Assembly: GCA_964246695.1 (NCBI GenBank)
Contig: CAXTSI010000007.1
Span: 1 to 45,254, forward strand
From: Stigonema sp964246695
GTDB taxonomy: Bacteria > Cyanobacteriota > Cyanobacteriia > Cyanobacteriales > Nostocaceae
DNA: 45,254 nucleotides
Direction of reading: 5' to 3'
The position numbers and the translations under genes are program-made. The notes beneath the pieces are model-generated. The model was not told where the DNA came from, searched no databases, and saw nothing but the letters and a program-made list of their open reading frames with translations. Shown in pieces: positions 23,973-31,485 of the stretch. The stretch's first letter is position 1. The number at the start of each line of letters is the position of its first letter.

Positions 23973-24111
23973 TATTTTGCCTCTTCTAAGGGAGCTTCTA
24001 TGCGGTTTCTCCGATTTTAGCTTAGCGCTACCACTAGGAGGCTACTAAGAGGTATATTTAGAATAAGAAACGGGCAATCACTCTTACTTTCCTTATTCCC
24101 ACCCTCCCCCC

Positions 24112-24723
24112 ATGCCATACAGCCAATTCACGACAATCACCAAAGTCAAGGAAGCATTCGGCATTAACACCGTAGAGGGAAGTAAATTTTTCCCTGACGT
24201 AGAACCCATCACCCCGTCTAATATTTTACTAGAGTACTTAGCCGAAAGCGTACCCCTAGCCGTTGCTGCCAGCACAGAAAAGTTCAGATCCGAAGCAATC
24301 ATATCTCCAATCCTTATAGAACTGAGACGCCTTTTAGGACGACGGATCAGCCTATTTTCAGGAGAAGAATTTAATGTTGACGAGAGCGTGGGACTGAACG
24401 GGGTTTGCGACTTTCTCATCAGCGGCTCAACGGAACAAATAGCAATTGAGGCACCCGTAATTGTGCTTGTAGAAGCAAATATTGGGGATTTAAGGGTAGG
24501 GGTGGGGCAGTGCATTGCGGAAATGATTGCCGCTCAGCGATTTAATCATGCGAATTCAAAAAATGTTGGCTCAGTATACGGATGTATTACTACGGGAACC
24601 CTGTGGCGATTCATGCGGCTCTCTGGGCAAACCGTAGAGATTGATTTAGAAGATTATAGTTTAACTCCCATTTCGCAAATCCTTGCGTTTCTTGCATGGA
24701 TGATCAACGATGCCGCCAAGTAA
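24112..24723 (+). CDS. Cyanobacterial conserved protein, possible PD-(D/E)XK nuclease fold
   Basis: 203 residues. The pattern SEAIISPILIELRRLL, then VDESVGLNGVCDFLISGS, IVLVEANIGDLRVGVGQCIA and EMIAAQRFN is that of a conserved protein common in cyanobacteria, with the E..D..VEA order seen in restriction-like folds. Catalysis not proven. The end (LTPISQILAFLAWMIN) is also typical. No clear ribosome site; standing alone between the converging pair and the XRE gene. Confidence 0.55.
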   Translation: MPYSQFTTITKVKEAFGINTVEGSKFFPDVEPITPSNILLEYLAESVPLAVAASTEKFRSEAIISPILIELRRLLGRRISLFSGEEFNVDESVGLNGVCDFLISGSTEQIAIEAPVIVLVEANIGDLRVGVGQCIAEMIAAQRFNHANSKNVGSVYGCITTGTLWRFMRLSGQTVEIDLEDYSLTPISQILAFLAWMINDAAK

Positions 24724-24809
24724 GGCTAAGCGCCCCCGATGAGGACAAGTCACCGGGCACGACTTCCCCCAACTACAGGAATGCACTGTCGAAAGGAGCA
24801 ATATAAAGT

Positions 24810-25049
24810 ATGCAGCAAATTACGCGTAGTCGTCCCACAATGCACCCAAAGAATTTCCTGAATCTTTACAAAATGTCTCGAAAACAGTTTGCTGCAGAAC
24901 TTGGGGTGTCAGTGGACGCAGTGAACTCTTGGATGTGCGATCGCGTCCAACCGAAGCTACAAACTTTGCGCCAAATCGGGGATTTAGCAGAAAGATTAGA
25001 ATCGGATTCAAATTTTAAAAATCTTGTACTGGCTACAAGCGAAAAATAG
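24810..25049 (+). CDS. XRE-type HTH protein, 79 aa
   Basis: NFLNLYKMSRKQFAAELGVS, then VDAVNSWMCDRVQPKLQTLR and IGDLAERLES form an HTH. The gene has GGAG ten bases upstream and is closed by a terminator 31 bp downstream. Possibly a regulator of the membrane/translocation operon that starts next. Confidence 0.65.
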   Translation: MQQITRSRPTMHPKNFLNLYKMSRKQFAAELGVSVDAVNSWMCDRVQPKLQTLRQIGDLAERLESDSNFKNLVLATSEK

Positions 25050-25079
25050 AAACTTGTAGCTATTACAAAAAACACTATA

Positions 25080-25106
25080 GACCCCGCCAGTGTGCGGGGT
25101 TTTTAA
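25080..25106 (+). terminator. Rho-independent terminator
   Basis: ACCCCGC, loop, GCGGGGT followed by TTTTT (to 25105). It separates the HTH gene from the downstream operon. Confidence 0.85.
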
Positions 25107-25134
25107 TTGGGGATATATCGAACCCATCGACAAC

Positions 25135-25515
25135 GTGACGTTAGCAAAAGAAAGAACCCCTCGACGGTACACAGGAGGTAAGACGCTCTTAGTCCCATGC
25201 GACAGCAGTTCCGGGCTAATTAGTATTGCTGATTGTCGAACCCTCCTCGCGATCGCTACTAGGGACACCATGAACGATTACTTAAAGACATTGGGGTTAT
25301 TCGGTCGCGATTTCTTAAACTGGGATGAATTCCAGGAACTGCTACGAATCCAAGCTTTTTTGGGATTAAAACACGGCTACAACAGCAAGCAAATGTACCT
25401 GCTGTTGCGCGACCAAGGAAATTTACAAAACTTGTTTGCCAATTACGGCATCGACATAGAACAACGATTTAGGAGGATTCAGGGTGACTACCACAAACAG
25501 CAACGGCAAGCGTAA
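25135..25515 (+). CDS. Hypothetical protein, start uncertain (about 126 aa)
   Basis: The longest frame starts inside the terminator, so a GTG at 25135 or the ATG at 25270 is used instead. The best part is helical: SIADCRTLLAIATRDTMNDY, LKTLGLFGRDFLNWDEFQEL and FLGLKHGYNSKQMYLLLRDQ, a pattern like a MerR-type or phage HTH. The C-terminus overlaps the next gene by 32 bp. First gene of the membrane/DNA-translocation operon. Confidence 0.5.
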   Translation: MTLAKERTPRRYTGGKTLLVPCDSSSGLISIADCRTLLAIATRDTMNDYLKTLGLFGRDFLNWDEFQELLRIQAFLGLKHGYNSKQMYLLLRDQGNLQNLFANYGIDIEQRFRRIQGDYHKQQRQA

Positions 25516-26322
25516 CGGACGCAAAACTGAAGAAACTGCACTATCAGAAACCATAAAGACAAACGAAGAATTAGAGCAGTTACTAGAAAACGGAAAAGCC
25601 GCCCTAGGGCAGCAGCATAAAGGAGATACGAATGTGGTTCTAAATGCTGCTGAACCTCAACCTACAGCAGCAGAGAATCAATCTAGCACTAATACTGTTC
25701 CATCGTCATCTCCACCATCGGAACCGACCGCAGAGGATTTACTCCGTGCTGCTAAAAAAGTGACCCGCGAACAATCTGGCACGCCCGTGGAACCAGAACG
25801 CGAATCATCAGACGAGCAAAAAGAGGGTGCTTCAACTGTTACAACATTCATGGATAACATTGTTGGGCAATCAGCTAGCGACCTTGTGCAAACAAGCCAG
25901 CAAGCGCAAGTCGCAGTTGTGGCGATGGCGTTCCAAGAGGGCTTAAATGATGTTCGATCCGCTGAACCAGCATATCAAGCTGGATTACTTTTGGGATTGG
26001 CTCAAATCAAAGCAAGAAACGTCAACGATTTGGCTGAACAAGTTTCGGCTTTGCGATCGCACGTCAACACAGCCAATGCAGAAATTGTTGGAAAAATATT
26101 GGGAAACCTAGGTATCGGGCAGGCGAAGGAATCGATAAAGCTCCCTTTGCCGATGGTCAGGGAAACCCCAAAACTGAAAATAATCTAGTCCCAATAGCAC
26201 TTGCCCTCGTCACTGGCATCTTACTTTCGTGTGCAATCCGCACACGTGTAGCGATTCCGTTGATTCTGGGAGGGGGATTGTTTAGTGCTGGGGCGATCGC
26301 GCTGACTACCAAAAAATCATAA
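25484..26322 (+). CDS. Helical protein with candidate -1 frameshift into a two-helix membrane tail
   Basis: Frame 0 (25484-26188, 234 aa): a disordered Ser/Pro/Glu-rich first half, then amphipathic helices (TFMDNIVGQSASDLVQTSQQ; LNDVRSAEPAYQAGLLLG). Twelve bases before its stop the heptamer C CCA AAA (26167-26173) fits X XXY YYZ. The -1 frame then reads TENNLVPIALALVTGILLSC and VAIPLILGGGLFSAGAIALT, two membrane helices, ending at 26322; this frame has no ATG, GTG or TTG before the helices. Fused length about 279 residues. A 7-bp stem-loop, CGTGTGC/GCACACG, follows near 26228. Confidence 0.6.
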
Positions 26323-26323
26323 A

Positions 26324-26341
26324 AGCTGCCGTTGGGCAGCT
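26324..26341 (+). promoter_or_regulatory. Hairpin and strong ribosome site
   Basis: AGCTGCC-GTTG-GGCAGCT, then GCATAAAGGAGATAAAAC and ATG (26360). A diverged copy of this whole unit lies inside the preceding gene (25594-25640). Confidence 0.5.
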
Positions 26342-26359
26342 GCATAAAGGAGATAAAAC

Positions 26360-26443
26360 ATGGTTCAAGTTGCTTTGCATCTCGCAGTCAAACAATCTAA
26401 CACAGCAATTGTCAAGTCGTCATCTTCAAACGATGCTGCGTGA
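26360..26443 (+). CDS. Leader peptide, 27 aa
   Basis: Reads MVQVALHLAVKQSNTAIVKS, then SSSNDAA. It has the strong AAAGGAGAT site, yet it ends inside the start region of the next gene (ATG at 26433, stop at 26441-26443). Translation of the leader probably couples to that gene, which lacks its own site. Confidence 0.5.
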   Translation: MVQVALHLAVKQSNTAIVKSSSSNDAA

Positions 26444-26576
26444 CGATCCAATCCAAGGTGCGATCGCCTTCATGTTATTGTGTACTGCTTTGGCAATTTT
26501 GATTCCTAGTTTCTACAAAGCGATACCAAATGTTCACTTAGAAATTAACTTGGAATTTCATCATGGGTATAGGTAG
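26433..26576 (+). CDS. Small single-span membrane protein, 47 aa
   Basis: MLRDDPIQGAIAFMLLCTAL, then AILIPSFYKAIPNVHLEINL: one hydrophobic helix of about 20 residues and a His-rich tail. Coupled to the leader by overlap and to the next gene by a 14-bp overlap. Size and context match small virion-membrane or inner-membrane subunits, but no homology is claimed. Confidence 0.55.
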   Translation: MLRDDPIQGAIAFMLLCTALAILIPSFYKAIPNVHLEINLEFHHGYR

Positions 26577-27372
26577 TATTGTAAGGTCGGTTAAAGGCAG
26601 GCTTTCCAAATCAAGCACTGCAATTGTAAATGCCCAGTTTGTTGATTTGGGAAATCGTGGTAACGGCAGCGGCAACACTCCGGGTATTAGAGCTTTGTCG
26701 CTGCATCCTGAAGCCGGAGCGCTGCTTCAAAATTATTACGGAATTGATTTGACAGCCATTCCTGCCATGTCTCCTGAGCAACTAGGGGAACTGGTTGACT
26801 TCCTCCGGCAATCGGAGTGGATGGATGCCCATTTAGATAAGTTAAAAGAGCATTTCCAAAGCTATATTGATCGTCAGGTTTCCTTTAATCAGTTTGTGGC
26901 TGAAGTTACCAAGTCGGGATTAAAGGGAGCTGAAAACATTGATAAAGCTGGATTAGATACTTATCTTGCAGTTAAGGGATATACCAAGAACTCACAAAAA
27001 CTAGGGCATAAGGCGGATACCGAGGGCAGACGCAATGCAGCCGATCTAGGGAACTATATTGACCTAGAGAACTATAGTCTTGACGCTGCATTAAAGTCGA
27101 TGGCTCTAAAACTCGCGAACTCCAAAGAAGAAATCGATGCCCGTCCTGATAAAGCGGCAGCGCTCATAGAAATTCAGCTAGGGATTAAAGCAGAAAAAGA
27201 CAGAATTGGGCTGCTAATAAATTATGGCACTAGGGGTGCTGAAGCTATGTTTACTCCGGGTGGTGGTAGTGGCGGCAGCGGGGGCAGTACACAGTATTCA
27301 AAAACCCAAACTACGAAGAGTGGTAGTGGGAACATCTGGACTGGGTTGAAGGATTTTTTCAGCGGTAGATAG
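26563..27372 (+). CDS. Hypothetical helical protein with Gly/Ser hinge, 269 aa
   Basis: Residues 1-215 are helical (LGELVDFLRQSEWMDAHLDK; VSFNQFVAEVTKSGLKGAEN; KAAALIEIQLGIKAEKDRIG), followed by GGGSGGSGGSTQYS and an amphipathic end NIWTGLKDFFSGR that may bind membrane. No known domain. Tight spacing (2 bp) to the four-helix membrane gene and overlap with the small membrane gene place it in one complex with them. Confidence 0.55.
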   Translation: MGIGSIVRSVKGRLSKSSTAIVNAQFVDLGNRGNGSGNTPGIRALSLHPEAGALLQNYYGIDLTAIPAMSPEQLGELVDFLRQSEWMDAHLDKLKEHFQSYIDRQVSFNQFVAEVTKSGLKGAENIDKAGLDTYLAVKGYTKNSQKLGHKADTEGRRNAADLGNYIDLENYSLDAALKSMALKLANSKEEIDARPDKAAALIEIQLGIKAEKDRIGLLINYGTRGAEAMFTPGGGSGGSGGSTQYSKTQTTKSGSGNIWTGLKDFFSGR

Positions 27373-27374
27373 GC

Positions 27375-27794
27375 ATGTTTCAGCCAGAAGAAGACAGTCT
27401 CTTGGGGATATCAGAGCCGCCACAAATACGGCGATTAAAGGCTGTAAACCGCCTGAGTATCTATGGTTTTTGGTTTTTATTGGGAGTGGCGATCGCCAAT
27501 CTCTCCCGCCTAATTCCCACGGGCTGGATAATCTATTGGGTGGCAATGCTGGGGGTGGGCGGCTTCATGATATTCGCTGCAACAAGCGATGGGGATGTGG
27601 AAGAAATAGCCACCAGAAGAATCGCGGGTTTTGCCTTTTTCCTCAGCTGCACTGCTTTTTGGGATTGCGTGGTAGCTCTAGCCAATCTCCCAGTTCATAT
27701 TTTGTCATGGATACTGCCAGTTTGGCAGTGCCTGCTGTTAGGCATTTTTGGGTTAATTGCTTGTGTTATTTTTATTGGGTTGGTAGCAACTTGA
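27375..27794 (+). CDS. Four-span integral membrane protein, 139 aa
   Basis: Four hydrophobic segments: LSIYGFWFLLGVAIANL, IIYWVAMLGVGGFMIFA, IAGFAFFLSCTAFWDCVVAL and LLLGIFGLIACVIFIGLVA. N-terminus polar and probably cytoplasmic. The stop overlaps the TTG start of the ATPase (TTGA), strong translational coupling that suggests a membrane partner of that ATPase. Confidence 0.7.
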   Translation: MFQPEEDSLLGISEPPQIRRLKAVNRLSIYGFWFLLGVAIANLSRLIPTGWIIYWVAMLGVGGFMIFAATSDGDVEEIATRRIAGFAFFLSCTAFWDCVVALANLPVHILSWILPVWQCLLLGIFGLIACVIFIGLVAT

Positions 27795-29548
27795 AGGGTG
27801 CGATATCCATAACTTGTGGGTTTTTGATGGCTAGCGGTGTAAGTGTGATATGCGGCATTGCTGGGCGATTTGATGCGTATTACAGTTACTGCGACATCAT
27901 GACTGCACCTTGCACCCAAGTTACTGCCCCAGTGTGGTATGGAGAGCCTCAACAAGATGCACGCTTTATTACTGGCGCAGGACTTACAAGAACTGTTGCC
28001 AGTTTTTTAGGTGTGTGCGCGAGTGGTATCTCCATTCTGGTGTCTTCCAAGGCGTTAGAAAAGGAAGTCGAGTCCTGGACGGAAGAACAAAAAGTGAAAG
28101 CGATCGCCGCTGCAGCATCAACAATTCTAGAAGAGGAGGAATTACAGAAAGTGGCGATCGCGTCTGACATGCGAGTTAAAGACTTTGAGCGAGAACTGAC
28201 CGATGGATACGCCTATTTGCATTTAGAGAAAAATCCGCATTTAGTCGATGCCCTAATTAAAAAACCAGATCCAGAGCCAGAACCACTACCTATGCTTACT
28301 GTGGAACTACCGATCAACCTAACAGAAAAGCCATCAGAAGAATCAAGTGTAGAACAAATACCAGCCGGAATTCAGCTAATGCTGGCATCCGATTTAAAGG
28401 AAATTGTTGACGCTGGCATCTTAAATTTAGTTGGTGCCCAAGGATCGGGCAAAACTTCTACGAGCTGTATGCTACTTCGATATCGGGTATGGCGATCGCA
28501 CAAACTAATCGTCATCAATCCCCACAAAAAGAAAGCAATGTACAAAGGCTTAGAACCTCATTTGCTGGCAGGAACTAAATTCTACGGCACTGGGGTTGGA
28601 GATACCCAGCGTGCAGTTAGTCTGCTTGAAGGCATGGATACTGTACTAAAATTGATCGAGAAAAGGTATGACGAATACCAAAATTTGGAAGAGCATCAAT
28701 ACGAGCATTTCCCGGTAACAATTTTGCTAGAGGAATGCGCTGAGTATACAGGATTACTCAATATCTTAAATCGTCCGGCGATCAAAGATGTAGACGATCC
28801 AGGCTTCAAGGCTTCTAAGTATTTAGAGGCGTTTTGGCTAAAGCTATTCGTTGCATCTCGGAAGGGAAATAATTTTGTAATCAGAACAATTCAGAGCGAC
28901 ACTAACAAAGCTAATGGGACGGAAGGCTTGTCAGAATTAATCAAAAGTTCGGGTGCATGTACCCTCACCCAATTCTCAGTTCCTGATGGGGGGTGCATTG
29001 GAGGATGGCGATCGACGGGAAAGGGTGAAATTAAAATTCCCAATCAAAAGCACACAAATGATGATGGAAATGCAGTAGATGCTAAGCCTGCGATCGTCCC
29101 AACCTACTGGGATTATTGCAAACTTTTAAAAGATATCACTGACTTTAGTGACTTGATACCGACCAACGTCGAATCGATACCATCACTAGAACCAATCATA
29201 GAAAATCCTGAAGACCTGTGGCATGCCGCTGTTCAACACTTAAACAAAAGTCTTGCTGCTGATTCTCAAGTTAAAAATGTCAACTTCCCGACCCCAAGTC
29301 GGGAAGTTTCTGATACCGAGAATCGCTTGTTCACTGCTGAAACGATTGTACCAAGTGGGGAACAACAACTCAATATCCCTATAACCTACACACCTGATTC
29401 TCTCACTAGGGAACAGATCAGAACCAAAATCCAGTATCACCAACACCAAGGCAGTAGCCAGACGAAAATTATTGAGATACTTTGGCGAGTTCAGAAGAAT
29501 CGCAGTGGCTGGAAACAAGCGTACAAAGAGTTCAAGGAGTTGATTTAA
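27791..29548 (+). CDS. FtsK/HerA-like DNA-translocating ATPase with two N-terminal membrane helices
   Basis: Starts at TTG 27791 inside the previous stop; this start completes the first membrane helix (ISITCGFLMASGVSVICGI, residues 5-23), while the ATG at 27827 would cut it. Second helix near 62-86. Walker A GAQGSGKTS at about 215-223; Walker B FPVTILLEECAEYTG near residue 310; a later FVIRTIQSDTNKANGTEGLS fits the sensor region of HerA/VirD4-like pumps. The C-terminal HHQGSSQTKIIEILWRVQKN segment resembles a winged-helix-like end seen in related cyanobacterial ATPases. Likely role: pumping DNA across the membrane or into a capsid. 585 aa. Confidence 0.7.
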   Translation: MKGAISITCGFLMASGVSVICGIAGRFDAYYSYCDIMTAPCTQVTAPVWYGEPQQDARFITGAGLTRTVASFLGVCASGISILVSSKALEKEVESWTEEQKVKAIAAAASTILEEEELQKVAIASDMRVKDFERELTDGYAYLHLEKNPHLVDALIKKPDPEPEPLPMLTVELPINLTEKPSEESSVEQIPAGIQLMLASDLKEIVDAGILNLVGAQGSGKTSTSCMLLRYRVWRSHKLIVINPHKKKAMYKGLEPHLLAGTKFYGTGVGDTQRAVSLLEGMDTVLKLIEKRYDEYQNLEEHQYEHFPVTILLEECAEYTGLLNILNRPAIKDVDDPGFKASKYLEAFWLKLFVASRKGNNFVIRTIQSDTNKANGTEGLSELIKSSGACTLTQFSVPDGGCIGGWRSTGKGEIKIPNQKHTNDDGNAVDAKPAIVPTYWDYCKLLKDITDFSDLIPTNVESIPSLEPIIENPEDLWHAAVQHLNKSLAADSQVKNVNFPTPSREVSDTENRLFTAETIVPSGEQQLNIPITYTPDSLTREQIRTKIQYHQHQGSSQTKIIEILWRVQKNRSGWKQAYKEFKELI

Positions 29549-29662
29549 ATGTTGCACAACTGCCCCGATTAGTTAGGGTTCAGTTTTGGGCTTGGACAAT
29601 TTTGTTTAATATCGGTAAGTTTTTATCAAAAAATAGGATAAAATGTTAAAACCATTGATGCT

Positions 29663-29698
29663 AGTAGGTGTTGAGAACTTAGTAGGCGTTGAGAACTT
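29663..29698 (+). repeat. Two tandem 18-bp repeats
   Basis: AGTAGGTGTTGAGAACTT and AGTAGGCGTTGAGAACTT in direct succession (one mismatch), within the ~280-bp gene-free stretch after the ATPase gene. Otherwise that stretch shows only the terminator below. Confidence 0.6.
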
Positions 29699-29774
29699 TT
29701 AAAATTTGAAGGTTTCCGTTAAAAACAAAACCAACATAGACCTTTGATGCTGTCAAGCGATTGTCCATAGACAA

Positions 29775-29818
29775 AGAAAACCTCGCTCAAGTTGGGCAGA
29801 GGTTTTCTCTTTTTTTTT
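29775..29818 (+). terminator. Strong terminator after the translocation operon
   Basis: AGAAAACCTC (29775-29784) with GAGGTTTTCT (29799-29808), then C and nine T. Confidence 0.9.
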
Positions 29819-29862
29819 GAATTGTACACTGTGGGTGTTCGATGCTATTTCCACTCATTTTT

Positions 29863-30937
29863 TCAAACAGGCATGGACGACTGATGTCTATCCAACCACT
29901 TCACCGCTACTTCTACCAAGGGCTGCCCCGCACCATTGGCAAAGCTGATCGCACCCTGAATCGAAGTGTAAGCTTGGGCGCGATCGCTCATCACCCCACC
30001 CGACAAAGCCCAATCCACACACATATCAGCGACCAGCTTTTCTAGGTATTCTGGTGGCATTGCCCCTGGTCGCTCGTAGCCGTAGTGCTTGCACTGTGTT
30101 AGTATCCAGTTTGGATCGTGTAGAGTGCGCGATCGCACTTGCCGCACAATATCATTGTTTGCGGGGTAAAGGTCTTGGGCTGCGGCCACTGCCGATCGCG
30201 CCACGGTTCTTAAATAATTAATTAGAGATTCATATTTATCCTGAGAAATTGACTCAGTTTTCTCAAAACCAAAGTATTTTATTGCGCCTTTAACTTGCTC
30301 GTCGGAAAGCTTTAGTTCAGTTTTAGCGATCGCCCATAGCCGCTTCGCTTGTGCTTGAGTAATAAAAGCGATACTACTAGTACCAGAGAGAGCATGTATA
30401 AATCCAGTCTCGTTCTTTGATTTTGGCTGAGGCGCGTACTTCTTATCAATCTTATATTGCTCAGACAAGCGCCTTATCTCCCCTTGAGCCTCGTTATCGA
30501 GTTCCGCCATGCGTTCCCAGAGATAGCGAATTGTAAATTCCCGATCGTCTAAGTAACGCCCTACTCCCCAGACTTCTGCACTATTTTTGAGTGCTTCTGC
30601 AGCCAATCTATCAGCTGCCGATCCACGACTCATCTCCAAGCCACCACTACTAAGAATTGAGATAGGGACAGACGCGATCGCTTCCTTACGAACCCCTAGT
30701 ATTGTGATGCCACAGCGGCAAATAGCATCGTTCCCCAAATACTGAATTTCTGAATAATCGATAATCCAATCCGGACAGACTTCATCGAGCCTCTCCCTGA
30801 TGGTTTGCCAACGCAAGTAAACCCACTTGCGTTGTCCCCCCGGCAAGTCCCTAATAAGAGTGTTGATTAGCAGCAAAGGGTTTCTTTAATTCAGACTGAA
30901 TGCGCTTTAATTCAACTCTTGTTTCTGGTGCGATCAT
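29863..30937 (-). pseudogene. RAD52-family annealing protein with a +1 frame break near its N-terminus
   Basis: The N-terminus MIAPETRVELKRIQSELKKP, FAANQHSY is in one frame and stops at TAG (30851-30853); skipping one T continues RDLPGGQRKWVYLRWQTIRE, then RLDEVCPDWIIDYSEIQYLG, CRCGITILGVRKEA and AEALKNSAEVWGVGRYLDD, the RAD52/22-like core. The longer part alone (29863-30876, TTG start) lacks the first strand. The C-terminal helical domain with MCVDWALSGGV and EVAVKWLDRHQ resembles the ERF protein's end. The family anneals single strands. One extra T, mutation or recoding, explains the break. Confidence 0.7.
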
Positions 30938-30942
30938 AATTT

Positions 30943-31485
30943 TTATATTTTCTTGAAACTGATTACCCAGCACCAAGGATTTGTGCCCCAACTGTCGTTG
31001 CCATTAATTGATTCCCAAAGACGTTGAAAAGAAAGTACTGGATTTTTATCAAGTATCGAGATTCCTTCTCGATATGCGTCAAAGCGGGAAATTTGTAAAA
31101 GTCTTTCAATACGAACGTCTAGTACCTGAAGATGAAGGCGACAAGCAATTTTGGGCATGTGAATTGATGGCTTCCATTTCCCCGACATGTTAAAAAGCGT
31201 GTAATCGTCATCGTAATCTGCCCTATAAACAAAACCAAGTGCATCGATCTGCGCCCAAGTCTCGCGCACCCAAAGAGTGTCTCCCGCAGACCAAATTTGT
31301 TTGGGAGAAATCAAGAAGTGATGCCCCCAAGGGGGGCTTGTCCTGAAGGACTCGCATTTAAATTCGCAAGACTGACAACCATTGCACCTCGCAGGTTGGG
31401 GGTTGATGATCCGCCTCGTTTGGTTTTTTTTGCCATCTAGTATGGCGCGAACCATTGAAGTTGAAAATAAAATTGGTTTTTGCAT
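30943..31485 (-). CDS. Phage ASCH-like domain protein
   Basis: KPILFSTSMVRAILDGKKNQ followed by TRRIINPQP, then GDTLWVRETWAQ, and a C-terminal SFQRLWESINGNDSW with WCWVISFKKI. These are the recurrent motifs of an ASCH/PUA-like phage protein found beside recombination and methylation genes; ASCH domains bind RNA or modified bases. A Cys cluster CNGCQSCEFKC replaces a variable loop. Start ATG is directly behind the methyltransferase tail's stop, and the RAD52-like gene starts 5 bp after it. Confidence 0.75.
   Translation of the reverse strand: MQKPILFSTSMVRAILDGKKNQTRRIINPQPARCNGCQSCEFKCESFRTSPPWGHHFLISPKQIWSAGDTLWVRETWAQIDALGFVYRADYDDDYTLFNMSGKWKPSIHMPKIACRLHLQVLDVRIERLLQISRFDAYREGISILDKNPVLSFQRLWESINGNDSWGTNPWCWVISFKKI

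Noticed and set aside
27791..29548. Large terminase subunit
   Set aside because: Two N-terminal membrane helices, no C-terminal nuclease motif, and Walker B context closer to FtsK/HerA/VirD4 pumps.
30845..30860. Programmed +1 frameshift in the RAD52-like gene
   Set aside because: No known slip motif (unlike CTT TGA of prfB) and other +1 breaks in the element share no sequence, so mutation is simpler.
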